This document shows, one piece after another, positions 10,517 through 19,997 of a stretch of 64,000 nt of DNA; the stretch's first letter is position 1; each line of letters begins with the position of its first letter. The notes beneath the pieces were generated by a model. The model did no database searches. It was given only the letters and a program-made list of their open reading frames with translations, and was not told where the DNA came from. Source of the stretch: Chrysemys picta bellii (taxonomy: Eukaryota > Chordata > Testudines > Emydidae); assembly GCF_011386835.1 (NCBI RefSeq), contig NC_088791.1, positions 27,626,998 through 27,690,997 on the forward strand, written 5' to 3'. Both the position numbers and the translations under genes were made by a program.

Positions 10517-11097
10517 GTGGCAGAGTGGTCTGCCACTGGGTCAGCGGGGACTCCCATGGAAACATGCTGACCTCACTTAGGTGGGAGGTACCACTCGCAA
10601 TCCCTCCCTGGGTCACTTCCTACCACGTTTCCAGGCATTGTAGTCCATTGAGCATCGGGGCTCCTCAGCGCAGGTGACTCCCTGCGGCTCCGTCAGACAC
10701 AGCCCTCGAGTCTGGTTCTCAGAGTTTCCAGTTTCCGCAGGCAAAGGCTGGGATGACTCTTCAGCTGGAGCCTCCACCCAAGGTCCTTTCCCCTCCAGCG
10801 GTCAGCCTAGAATGAACTGGGCTGCTCCTTTTTATACAGAAGCTGGGATTGGGTGACAGGGCATGGATCGCTTGATGATAATCTGTCTGTTCATTACCTT
10901 GGGGCACCTGCCATTGGCCACTGTCAAAGGACAGGATGCTGGGCCTGATGGACCTTTGGTCTGACCCAGTATGGCCGTTCTTATGTTCAGGTAGTTGGTG
11001 CATGCCCAGCACAGTCTGAGGGGCAGGACTTCTGCTGTCAATAGTGTGGAGTTAACTCCCTCTTGTCCAGTGCAGGGTATGCACACCCCATCACAAG
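10512..11097 (-). mobile_element. probable solo LTR, minus strand, split by a CR1 tail
   Basis: Read on the minus strand, it starts with TGTGATGGGGTGTGCATACC near 11097. It carries a TATAAAAAG box just inside the CR1 insert (complement at about 10830-10840) and continues through GC-rich sequence to about 10512. TG and CA ends plus a TATA box fit an LTR promoter. No internal coding region accompanies it, hence solo. A matching target duplication could not be confirmed. It interrupts the gag-like stretch on its left. Confidence 0.45.
10855..10988 (+). mobile_element. CR1 3' terminus fragment
   Basis: The stretch contains GGCACCTGCCATTGGCCACT, ACAGGATGCTGGGC, GGACCTTTGGTCTGACCCAG and ends GGCCGTTCTTATGTTC. 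This is the same 3' end as the younger CR1 ending at 6376. It is 5'-truncated to about 130 bases and sits inside the LTR. Confidence 0.8.
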
Positions 11098-11170
11098 GGG
11101 TTAGGGGCGAAGGGGGTGTAGGAGGGGTTAGGGGAGAAGGGGGCACAGGAGGGGTTAGGGGAGAAGGCTG
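11098..11170. repeat. G-rich minisatellite, about 3 units
   Basis: GGGGTTAGGGG-AGAAGGGGG-type units of roughly 33 bases occur about three times. The embedded TTAGGG is not tandemly repeated. Confidence 0.6.
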
Positions 11171-11336
11171 GCCCTGCCAGGGTTGGTCTTAGGGAAAATG
11201 ATGCCCTAGGTGAACCTGTATTTTGGCCCCCTGACCCCTGCTGCCTCCATCCCTCCCCATTCTCCCTGGTCCCTGCTCTTTAAGAGACAGTTCTTTAAGG
11301 TTTTGAAGGCGCCATTGCAAGCCTCTGTCCATTTAA

Positions 11337-11344
11337 CCTTTCTG
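11337..11344. repeat. left target-site duplication of the hAT transposon
   Basis: CCTTTCTG lies directly before the left terminus and is repeated exactly at 14806-14813. Eight bases is the hAT superfamily length. Confidence 0.93.
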
Positions 11345-11373
11345 TAGGGTTACCATACGTCCTCTTTTTCCCC

Positions 11374-11441
11374 GGACATGTCCGGCTTTTCAGCAATCAA
11401 ACCCCCGTCCGGGGGGAATTGCTGAAAAGCCACACATGTCC
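11374..11441. promoter_or_regulatory. subterminal hairpin of the hAT element
   Basis: Arms GGCTTTTCAGCAAT (11384-11397) and ATTGCTGAAAAGCC (11418-11431) are a perfect 14-bp inverted repeat. The loop can itself pair CCCCC with GGGGG. Outside lie ACATGTCC copies, the left one part of the palindrome CGGACATGTCCG. The position 30-95 bases from the terminus suits a transposase-binding subterminal repeat. That role is inferred. Confidence 0.6.
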
Positions 11442-11945
11442 GGGAAAATGGCCGGCACTTCCTCTCCCCCTGTGGCTCTGCTCCACTCCTCTCTCAGATT
11501 TACAGAGCCAAGCTGCCCGAGCAAGCGCTACTGGCTTCAGGCAGCACCCCCCCCGCCTCCGGACCCCGAGCCCCCAGCCAGGCACTTCTCCTACCCGGCT
11601 CCAGCTGAGCTGCTCCCACGGTGCAGGGTCCGGAGGCGGGGGGGGGGGGCTGCCTGAAGCCGGTAACGCTGGCTCCTGCAGCTCTGCTCTGTAAGTCTGA
11701 GGGGGCGGAGCCGAGCAGCTCGGCTGGAGCTGGGGAAGGGACGTGTCCAGCCAGCTCTGGGTCCTGAGGTAGGGGAGGGCTGCCAGAAGCCAGCAGCTCG
11801 GCTCTTACAGTCTGAGCTGGCAGGAGCAGCTCAGCTGGAGCCCAGGTAGGAGAAGTGCCTGAAGCCGGTAGCACTAGGGCAGCTTGGCTCTTAAACAGAG
11901 CCAAAGAGTCAGGGAGCAGCAGCAGTCGCCAGAGCCTGCTCTAAG

Positions 11946-12388
11946 GTAAGCCAGGGATGCCAGCAAAGCTGGGAGTACCATGCGCCGCTGATTGCACAGG
12001 TGGGGGGCAGCGCTGGGGGAGCTGCTCCGGGGAGTCGCCAAAAAGCACTGACTGGTGGGGGAGGAGGGGAGGGCAGTGTGAAAAAGGCAGGAGTGTGCAG
12101 AGGGATCAGAACTCTGGCTGCGATGGGCATCGGGCTGCCTTGCCTGCAAGTGGATCAGAGCTCCTGGGGCTGGGGTGTGCTGTATGGCACTCAGCTCCCC
12201 ATTTGTGATGAGACACAGCAGTGTGGTGGATCACTGCGAAATACCTGCCCAATCAGAGCTGTGGGGGCAGGACTTGCAGGGGCTGGCTCCGACAGCTCCC
12301 ATTGGAGCTTTTCCCAGCCAATGGGAGCCACTGAGCTTGCCTTGTGGCGGGCCCAGCACGTGGAGACCCTGGCTGCCCCTGGTCCTAG
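11946..12388 (+). other. possible intron in the 5' leader of the hAT transposase
   Basis: A good donor, CTAAG|GTAAGCC, begins at 11946. A good acceptor, CTGCCCCTGGTCCTAG|GAG, ends at 12388, 11 bases before the transposase ATG at 12400. Splicing would remove 443 bases of GC-rich leader, including short upstream ATGs such as those at 12175 and 12123. Inferred from splice-site sequence only. Confidence 0.45.
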
Positions 12389-12399
12389 GAGCAAACACA

Positions 12400-14316
12400 A
12401 TGCCAAAACGAAAGTGTAAATTCACTGCAGAACTAAAGACAAAGTTCCCATGTTTTCGAAGTGGTAGAGATGAATGGGAAGCTGAGTGCATGGTATGTAG
12501 ACCTGGTACTTACATCTCTGTGAAAAATAAAGGTGCTAATGATTTACAAACTCATGTGGACTCAGACAAGCACAAAAAAGCAGTTCAAGGAGAGAGCTCA
12601 TCAACAAAATTGACAGATTATTTTGTAAAACCAGGCAGCGAATCAGAGGATGCTGTTACTGCAGCAGAGGGTGCGTTTGCATTTCACACTGTTAAGCATC
12701 ATAATAGCTTTAAGTCAATGGATTGCACATCTGTCTTGTTGAAGAAGACATTCCCTGATTCTGAAGTGGCACGGAAATTTTCAAGTGCTAGAACCAAGAC
12801 AGAAGCAATTGTTATCTCCGTGCTTGTACCACATTCTGTTGATGTTGTTCTGAAAACATTTGAAGAAAATGACATAGCTTACTGTGGAGTTGCTACAGAT
12901 GGAAGCAATCACGGTTCAGTGAAAATATTTCCAGTAATTATTCAGTATTTCAACTGGAAGAATGGCGGTTTGCAGTCAAGTTTGATTGAGGTCCAGAACA
13001 CACTTAATGAGACTGCCGACACAATTGCTCATTACGTAAAAGAAACGCTTGAAAAAAATGGTTTGTTCGAGAAGTGTATTGCATTTACAGGTGACAACTG
13101 CAATACAATGTTTGGAGGACTGCGGCGTGATGAAGATGGAAAGAACGTGTTTGCAAACTTAAAGAAGTTGTTGCAGAAGAGAACATTAATTGGTGTGGGT
13201 TGCCCAGCACACATTTTGAACAATTGTGTTCACCATGCAGCAGAAAGAATGAACATTGACATTGAGAACATTATTTTTAAAATTTACCAGTACTTTCATA
13301 TCTACACTGTCCGAACTGAGCGACTGAAGGAGTACTGTGAGTTTGTTGATGTTGAATACAGAAAGCTGCTTTCTCATAGCAAGACACGATGGCTGTCATT
13401 ATTTCCGGGCATTATAAGGCTGATACAGATGTTTCCAGCCTTGAAGTCATTCTTTCTGTCACAGGATAAACCACCCATAGTGCTTAAGACATTTTTTGAG
13501 TATGAATTAAGTGAGATTTACCTCTGGCACATGCATTCACTCATGAGTGTATTCCAAACTTACATCCAAGAAACCGAAAGGGAAAGCAATTCTGTTGTGG
13601 AAGTGCTGAACAGTTTGAACTCGGTTCAGACTATCCTTCTTGAACGCAAGACTCACAACTTTATGTCCCTGAAAGTTAAGGGACTACTGGCACAAAAGCG
13701 CATGGAAGGAATTGATGAAGAGTGTGACAAATTCTGTGCTGAAGTGAATAATATGTACAGCAGATGCTTAGAATATTTGGAGATGTGGCTTAGACCCCTT
13801 GAAGACTTCTCTTGTTTCAGGTGGATTACCCTGAGTGAGACACCGAATTGGAGTGATGTGGAACCTTGTATCAAGTACCTGACCGATAAGGGGATGCAAA
13901 TTGATGACGTGAAGTGTTTTGATCAGTTCAGCAACCTGAAGAAGTTTACAGAAAGTTGCAACAGTGATGAAGAGTTCAGTAATTTGCTAGCACACCAGAA
14001 GTGGACCAAATATTTTGAGAAATCCAAAAACATTGAGTGTCATTCAGAACTGTTAAAGATTGCACAGTTTTTCTTTGCTATTCCTTCTCACAATGCAAAT
14101 GTAGAGCGAATTTTTTCACTGATGCAAAGCCAGTGGACAAAGGAAAGGACCAACTTGAATGTTGAGTCGTTGAAAGGAATTCTACTTGTACAGTACAACT
14201 TCAGACAAACTTCTTGTAAAGACTTTCATGCCTTCTTAAAGAGCAATCAACCACTGCTGAGAAAAATGCGATCTGCAGAGAAGTATGCGTGGGCACATGA
14301 GGAGAAAGAAAACTGA
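12400..14316 (+). CDS. hAT transposase, intact
   Basis: Cut-and-paste transposase of 638 residues with no internal stop. Residues 30-58 form a BED-like zinc finger (C30-x2-C33, H52-x5-H58) that would bind the element's ends. The RNase-H-like catalytic core follows, with D167 in the ATDGSNHG motif and D232 in FTGDNCNTMFGG, the two expected catalytic aspartates. GCPAHILNN and KTRWLSLFPGI (about 266-335) match conserved blocks of the core and insertion domain. Residues about 548-602 are the hAT C-terminal dimerisation region (LLKIAQFFFAIPSHNANVERIFSLM). The third acidic residue was not assigned by eye. The frame stays open upstream to 12175, but MPKRKCKF at 12400 is chosen as the start because it is basic and directly precedes the zinc finger. 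The upstream part is GC-rich leader with odd composition. The 14314-14316 TGA lies 489 bases from the right terminus. Family resemblance is to vertebrate BED-type hAT proteins. The subfamily is not determined. Confidence 0.93.
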   Translation: MPKRKCKFTAELKTKFPCFRSGRDEWEAECMVCRPGTYISVKNKGANDLQTHVDSDKHKKAVQGESSSTKLTDYFVKPGSESEDAVTAAEGAFAFHTVKHHNSFKSMDCTSVLLKKTFPDSEVARKFSSARTKTEAIVISVLVPHSVDVVLKTFEENDIAYCGVATDGSNHGSVKIFPVIIQYFNWKNGGLQSSLIEVQNTLNETADTIAHYVKETLEKNGLFEKCIAFTGDNCNTMFGGLRRDEDGKNVFANLKKLLQKRTLIGVGCPAHILNNCVHHAAERMNIDIENIIFKIYQYFHIYTVRTERLKEYCEFVDVEYRKLLSHSKTRWLSLFPGIIRLIQMFPALKSFFLSQDKPPIVLKTFFEYELSEIYLWHMHSLMSVFQTYIQETERESNSVVEVLNSLNSVQTILLERKTHNFMSLKVKGLLAQKRMEGIDEECDKFCAEVNNMYSRCLEYLEMWLRPLEDFSCFRWITLSETPNWSDVEPCIKYLTDKGMQIDDVKCFDQFSNLKKFTESCNSDEEFSNLLAHQKWTKYFEKSKNIECHSELLKIAQFFFAIPSHNANVERIFSLMQSQWTKERTNLNVESLKGILLVQYNFRQTSCKDFHAFLKSNQPLLRKMRSAEKYAWAHEEKEN

Positions 14317-14624
14317 AGAACTGGTGAAAGGAAAGGACTCACTACATATAAAGAATTACGTTTTAGAATTAAAGAATTAAATAGCTCAAAATGTCCGGGA
14401 TTTTACCCGGCAGGGAGGAGAACTGGGTGCTCCAAGGCATCTGGGGAGCTGGGAAACAGAACAGTGTGAGCTGCGTGTCCTGACCGCTCCCAAAAACTGA
14501 GCGCTGGGGCAGATCCTCCACTGAGCAGCTTCATTAAAGTCATGGGAGTCTATACTAGTGGAGTGCCTGACTTTAGAATTGGTGCAGTTGTTTCGTGTGG
14601 CTGGGAGGGAGGAGGGGGAATGTG

Positions 14625-14765
14625 GGGTGCTCAGGGGAAGGGGCGGAGACTTTGGGGAAGGGGTTGGAATGGGGGCAGGGAAGGGGCGGAGTTGGGCGGG
14701 GCCGGGGAAAGGGGTGGGGCGGGGGAGGGGAAGGGGCGGAGTTGGGGCGGGGGCGGGGCCCCGTG
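14625..14765. repeat. G-run array in the hAT 3' region
   Basis: Tandem GGGGCGGAGTTGGGGCGGGG-like units give a dozen or more runs of three or more G within 140 bases, a pattern that can form G-quadruplexes. Similar arrays occur in related fragments at 2264-2340 and 22850-22940, and in the C-rich complement at 36310-36920. Confidence 0.75.
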
Positions 14766-14805
14766 GAGTGTCCTCTTTTTTCAATGTTCAAATATGGTAA
14801 CCCTA

Positions 14806-14813
14806 CCTTTCTG
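14806..14813. repeat. right target-site duplication of the hAT transposon
   Basis: CCTTTCTG, an exact copy of 11337-11344. Confidence 0.93.
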
Positions 14814-15429
14814 GGGCTAGTGTCCTTCACCTGTTCAGTAAGGGGGACTGTTTTCATAGCAATACATACTGCCTGTAATAGCCAGCCAAGCCTAGGAAGT
14901 GGTGTACCTGCCTTTTAGTCAATGGTATTGGGTACTCAACTAGTGCCTGGACTTGTCAATCAGTGGGTGCAGCTAGCCCTTCCTCACCCCGTACCTGAGA
15001 TACTGCATCTCCCTCTTCCCAAGTGGACCCTTGGCCGGGTTTGCTGTAAGCCCCACCTTCCCAGTGGCCCAAACAACCGGGGTGACATGCTTCATGTGGT
15101 CCTCCCAGCTGCAGCAATAGATGACTACATCATAGAATCATAGGCAATGCATGACGGGGCAAGTGCTCCCGCTGAGCCCCACTAGGTGGCGCCCAGAGCA
15201 GGGAAGTGAGCCCGGCTGGCAGCACAGCTCTGTGCCAGAGGGGGCGCAGGGAAGCCTGATGGGTCCGTCCACCCCTTCACCGACAGCTGCAGTTACCGGT
15301 TGGGTACGTGTTTGGACTAGCCTGCCAGTGCCTGAAGTGCAGAAGGGAGCTCGGGGAGTGGAGGTAATGGTGGAGGAGGCAGTGTGGCCTGGGGGGAGCT
15401 GGGGGAGGGGAGGAGCCCAGGGAGGCAGC
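14814..15429. other. no recognisable feature
   Basis: Moderately GC-rich. A CATAGAATCATAG motif at about 15131 resembles a CR1 tail in reverse, but no CR1 body adjoins it. Confidence 0.35.
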
Positions 15430-15595
15430 AAGGGCCAGGGGCGATGGGGAGGGATGGAAGTCCAGGGGAGGCAGTGTGGGGGTCAGGGGCGATGGGGAGG
15501 GGTGGAAGTCCAGGGGAGGCAGTGGGGGTCAGAGGGGATGGGGAGGGGTGGAAGTCCAGGGGAGGCAGTGGGGGTCAGGGGGGATGGGTGGGGGG
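15430..15595. repeat. minisatellite, about 50-base unit, 3 copies
   Basis: GGATGGAAGTCCAGGGGAGG followed by CAGTGNGGGTCAGGGGNGAT is repeated three times with few changes. Open frames across it are Gly-rich shadows of the repeat. Confidence 0.85.
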
Positions 15596-16202
15596 ACACG
15601 CTGCCTGGAGCAGACCTCAATACAGAGCTGCAGGCTGCTGCTGGAGAGACAGCAGAGCTCCTGCCTGTTAATGAGGGGGGAAATCTTAGGGACCATTTCA
15701 ACTGAATATGTATTGCAAATCAATAGCCAGCCCCTGCTGGGTCTCTGGAGAGGCAGGAGGTGCAGTAGGAAGAACCCAGGGAGCAGGTTAGGTGATACCC
15801 TTGCCCAAGATGCACACTTGCACTGCCAGCCCCCGGGCCCTGGGTTGGAACCTGGTGGTGCAGGAGGTTCCCCTACTACCAACCCACAAACTTGAGCCAC
15901 TAGGCGCTTCTGCTGATTGCGACCTCAAAACCCCTAGGTGCTGCTATTGCCTACCCACAGACTTGAGCCATAACGGGGGTATAGGGAGTAAGTGCTCTAG
16001 CCACTAGGAGACACCCCCCCCCAATCACATACCCAAGTAGTTAGCCAAATTTTGAGGTGCCGGAGGATGTTTCCATTTTGAGGATAAATTGATGATGGAG
16101 TTAGGTATTTTTGATGTAATCCAGTTTATTTACAAAGAAAATACAAAGTCCTGTTTCACTGAACACAAGAGGAATCAAACAGGAAATAGTTTCTTTACTC
16201 AC
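15596..16202. other. mostly unassigned; possible LTR-like tail at 16080-16202
   Basis: No gene or complete repeat was recognised. A TTTATTTACAAAG near 16127 would be a polyadenylation-type AATAAA on the minus strand, downstream of the candidate frame at 16203-16450. Confidence 0.3.
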
Positions 16203-16450
16203 AACTCCAAGCTTCTTTCAGCCAGAACTTGGCCCAGAAGCTCTCGCTTTTTCTCAGGGCCATGGTAGCAGTACTTCAGTGGCTGTGTCTGGTGCTTTTT
16301 TGTTGCATTCTCTCTCAGCTTCTCGAGTCTTTCTGCTATTTCTCTCACAAACACAGCTCCACCAATTAACACTCTGGGCCCTGTGTTTGCTAGATTGGTC
16401 ATCAGGGAACCCTCTTGGGCCACACGATTCAGTTTAAAAAAATAGAGACT
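16203..16450 (-). other. candidate coding fragment, unknown protein
   Basis: On the minus strand an open frame of about 80 codons reads through VAQEGSLMTNLANTG, VLIGGAVFVREIAERLEKLR, ENATKKHQTQPLKYCYHG and PEKKRELLGQVLAERSLEL before TGA. The composition (amphipathic, charged, helix-rich EIAERLEKLRE) looks more protein-like than the random frames around it. A GTGAGT donor (complement of 16197-16202) lies at its end. There is no ATG at the left, so it would be an internal exon or the C-terminus of a degraded mobile-element protein. The AATAAA about 75 bases downstream on the same strand favours the second. I do not recognise the family. Confidence 0.3.
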
Positions 16451-17051
16451 GTTTGGTTAGCTTGTTTTAGAATCAGCAGAAAACAGTCTAGTTAATAAGG
16501 ACCAGATCGTCTTTACTCTCTTTGACTTATACCTTGCTCCCTGAGTAGTTAAGAAGACTACTTGCAGAGCAAGGTACTAACCTAACTAATGGTGGCAGAA
16601 TCAGATCCTAAATAAATAGCAGCTATTATTTGTTTTCAGTTTCTCAGTGCAGGATTATTTTTAAAAGATTTAAATCCTGAAGGCAAGACTATATCAGATT
16701 ATAAATTATTTTAAAGCAGCTTGGATATTGAACCTAAATTGTTCCTTTTGTTGACAATAATATTCAGTCCTTGCAATATTGCTCTGACAGTACAGTTTTT
16801 GTCTGTTTTTTCTGCTTGGTCATTTCCTCCTACATTTCGAATGACTCATAGTCAGTGGGCCTATTTCTCCTCAGACTGTTAAATTAATAAATCTGGACTA
16901 ACTCCACTAAAATCAGTGGAATTACTCTAGTGTAAAACTAATATGAGGAGAGTTATGCCAGTGTTTTTCTCTGATCCATCACTTGAAGTATTTTTAGGTC
17001 AAGACTGAATTTTTTAAATTAGGCTCTTCATGGAGAAATTACTGGAGAATG
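16451..17051. other. no clear feature; weak foldback at 16840-16960
   Basis: AT-rich. GGACTAACTCCACTAAAATC / CAGTGGAATTACTCTAGTGT resembles a common sauropsid palindromic repeat but is too degraded to bound. Confidence 0.3.
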
Positions 17052-17135
17052 TTCCATGGCTTCTATTATGCAGGAGTTCAGATTAGATGATCATAATGGT
17101 GACTTCTGGCTTTAAAATCTATGATAATAAAACTA
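17052..17135 (+). mobile_element. CR1 3' end fragment
   Basis: CTTCTATTATGCAGGAGTTC, AGATTAGATGATCATAATGG and TTCTGGCTTTAAAATCTATG together are the 3' end of a CR1 subfamily different from the one at 6376. Truncated to about 80 bases. Confidence 0.6.
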
Positions 17136-17739
17136 GGTATCATGTCAGAACAAATATTTTTGTTTTGATCCTTTATATTTAGTTTTTTTGTTATCTAGAA
17201 AAATGTCAGAGAAAAATTTAGTTGAGCAATAGTGCCACAAGGGCTCCTTTCCAAAGTAGAAGAGAATGCAAATCCTCACAAAAGCAAAACCCTGAGGAAT
17301 TGCATTAATATGCAGGGGAGATATTCAGTCTAACTGGTTTGCTATTGGTAGTAAGTGTCTAATCTGGAAATTCAGTAAATGATTACATTAAAAAAGATAA
17401 TTGTTGAATTCCTGATACCTTTATATAAAAGGCAAAAAACGATATGCCCTCCTGAAAGCACTATCCTGATAAGATGTAGCTTTCCAAAGACTAATTTTCT
17501 TAGCTCTAATGGGAGAATATCAAAAATATTATCAGTTGCATAGTGAGTTGTGCAGCTGTCTGTTCCTGATAGTTCATATAATCAGTTAACATCTTTCATG
17601 CTTCCTGTACCAGCAAACCAAGTCAGATAAGGGATTTTTTGCCCCCCAAAGGCAGTGACTTACATTCAGAGCTGCTTCTGCTGTACTCACACAAAACAAA
17701 CATTACTGTCAGGTATTACAAATAATAACGCCAATGAAT
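17136..17739. other. no recognisable feature
   Basis: AT-rich, no ORF or terminal repeat found. Confidence 0.4.
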
Positions 17740-17968
17740 ATTACTCCTTGGGAAATTCTGCACCAAAAATTAAAAATTCTGTGCACAATATTTTAAAATT
17801 CTGCATATTTTATCTATCAAAATAACAAAATATATTCGCACTCCCCCAGCCACCCACGCCAGGTGGGGGCAGGACTGCTTGGGGCAAATCACAAATTCTG
17901 CTGAGAACATTAATTCTGTGCAAATTCTGCATTGCACAGTGGCGCAGAATTACAGCAGGAGCAGAAGG
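17740..17968. mobile_element. probable MITE with AATTCTGC-type ends
   Basis: The left end CTCCTTGGGAAATTCTGCAC and the right end GGCGCAGAATTACAGCAGGAG are imperfect inverted copies. AATTCTG recurs six times inside. The superfamily and target duplication were not resolved. Confidence 0.45.
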
Positions 17969-19297
17969 TAATGTCAATTAATTCAAGTGCTATACTGGTT
18001 CAACTAAAATAATTTGATCCAATGTGTAAAAATGTCCCCTTAATTTGTGCAACTCCTTGGTTTCCTTAATCCCCAGATCATGTATTTTGTTTTAGCTGGA
18101 CTGACATGAAATTATAGTACAATTAAGCTAAACCACAACATAAATTCCTTATGACATTACACATACACTTTTTTGACTTTAAGGAAATAACTTTTTATTT
18201 CTAATAAATATTTAAGCTCTTCTAAACTGAATGTGGTTTTGGCTGGCAAGGTGTTTTATTAGCAAATGCTGAAATAATTTACCTCCAGTAATTCAAAGTG
18301 GTTTAAAAATGAAAAATCAGTTTCATATTCATAGTGTGGGGCTTCCTTAGCATGCTTTCATTTTGCCAACAGATATTCTGTGAAGCTAATTCCTACTGCT
18401 TTTCATGAGCAGTTGCTGGCAGATCTGCCACTATGTTAAAAATAGAACATTTCCCTTGCAAACATATTTCAAAGACTTTTTTAAAATATAAGATCTCACA
18501 TAATTACAATCTTCCATCTAAATTATTGGGTCATATAAAACCTATTTAAACTTTTCTTGAAATATGAAGTATTATGCAACAATAAAACTTGACCCCTTTG
18601 ATATGACCAAGAAAATATTAATAAACACATTTTGTAAAGGCATCCCCAACTTTAACATGTAATACTTAATCTGTGTACCCTTGTTTGAGCCAGATCCTCT
18701 ACCTCAATATGGCCCTTTGTATTGCTGCAGAGGTGCCAATGGCCATAAGGGTGGCATAACCATTTTCCTAGGATTCCCCCACCTGGAGGGGAATTTATGG
18801 CTGGCGTAGGGTCAGCTATCACCCCCTTTTTGGGCCGCTAGCATAGAATGTAGCCACGATTAGAGAATGGGAGCACAGTTGCAATAGTCCACTGGTTCTC
18901 AGCTTCTGGAACAGCCCCTGACACTGCTCTGAGTTGCACTGTGGACCAGACCAGTTCTTAGTCAACCCAGGATTGGAGGGGCATAACGGGGATTCATTGC
19001 CACATTTACAACCTCTTCTCTCAGATGCACTTAAGTACAGCTCAGATGAAACTGAACTTCCTTCTGTCTCTAATCTATATTGCAAACTTCTTGAAATAGA
19101 CAGCAGATCTTCTCTTATGTTTGTGCAGCGCCAAGGATGCTGTCAGCCTTCAATAAATAACTATTATAATAAAGGCCAGGTTTGCAGACATACATGGACT
19201 CTGGGTTTTTAGAGATGCAGTATTCTCCCATGGACATGGCATTAGCCTAGGATGAAGCAGACAGGGTTCTAGTGCTGGGTCTGCCACTTTCCTGCCC
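17969..19297. other. no recognisable feature
   Basis: Mostly AT-rich with a GC-richer middle (18690-19000). Short frames on both strands lack motifs. Confidence 0.35.
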
Positions 19298-19980
19298 AAA
19301 TCAGCGGGACCTGATGCTATTCACCCCAGGGTACTGAAGGAATTAGCTGAAAAAAATTCAGAGCCACTGGCAGTATTTGCAAACTCATGGATGACAAGAG
19401 TAGTTCTGGAAAACTGGAGAAGGGCTAACAGTGCCCATTTTTAAAAGGGGGGAAAGGAAGAGCCAGGGAACTATAGACCAGTCAGCCTGACTTTGATACT
19501 TGGGAAGCTACTAAAGCAATGTATAAAACATTCAGTTTGCAAATACCTGGAGAATGAAGGGGTAATCACTAGCAACCAGCATGGATTTACTAAGAACAAA
19601 TCATGACAAACAAGCTTGATTTCCTTCTTTGACAGGACAATTGGTTTGGTGGATAGTGGGAACGTGGTGGACATAATATACCTGGACTTCAGCAAAGCTT
19701 TTGACACAGTCTCACATGACATTCTGATAAGAAAGCTGGAGAAATGCAGGCTTGGTGGAACTACCATTAAGTGGATACATATTTGGTTAAACAACTGCAA
19801 ATAAAGAGTAACTATTAATGTAATGATGTCAGATGGGGTGGGGGGTGTCTCAAGTGGGATTCCACAAGGATCTGTTCTGGGTTTGGTGTTGTTTAACATC
19901 TTTATTAATGACCTGGATGTAGGAATAGAGAGCATAGTGATGAGATCTGCAGATGACACAAAGCTAGGGGGATTGCCAAA
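19298..19980 (+). pseudogene. CR1 reverse transcriptase remnant
   Basis: Conserved RT blocks survive in three frames: GNYRPVSLT near 19470, NQHGFTKN near 19577, DIIYLDFSKAFDTVSHD at 19670-19722 (the first catalytic Asp block), [20 protein letters not shown] at 19857-19916 and SADDTKLGG at 19948-19974 (the second catalytic block, Phe changed to Ser). Several stops and indels separate them, so nothing functional remains. Confidence 0.8.
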
Positions 19981-19997
19981 ACTTTGGAGGATAGACC

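Larger units (their letters stand above)
11345..14805 (+). mobile_element. complete autonomous-looking hAT DNA transposon
   Basis: This 3461-bp element starts TAGGGTTACCATA and ends TATGGTAACCCTA, perfect 13-bp inverted repeats. It is flanked by a perfect CCTTTCTG duplication. Inside, in order, are a subterminal hairpin (11374-11441), a GC-rich leader, a single open transposase gene (12400-14316), a second short ACATAAAG..ATGTCCGGG stretch, and a G-run array (about 14625-14765). A GTCCTCTTTTT motif occurs near both ends in the same orientation. Perfect duplications, identical termini and an undamaged gene together argue for recent movement. At least one deleted relative (36269-37257) and one truncated one (about 22795-22984) lie in the same window. 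Confidence 0.93.

Noticed and set aside
11097..11160. TTAGGG hexamers resembling telomere repeat
   Set aside because: Only three isolated copies inside a 33-base G-rich unit. Not tandem TTAGGG.
12175..12399. N-terminal 75-codon extension of the hAT transposase
   Set aside because: Open by chance in GC-rich leader. Composition is unlike the rest, no domain is visible, and a basic start with zinc finger follows at 12400.
15131..15143. CATAGAATCATAG as a CR1 end
   Set aside because: Motif fits a reversed CR1 tail, but neither side reads as CR1.
15430..15595. CRISPR-like repeat array
   Set aside because: Units are directly abutting without unique spacers and the DNA is vertebrate. It is a minisatellite.
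15151..15900. Open frames of 120-180 codons on both strands
   Set aside because: They follow a 50-base minisatellite and GC-rich sequence, with Gly/Pro-rich shadows and no start context or motif.
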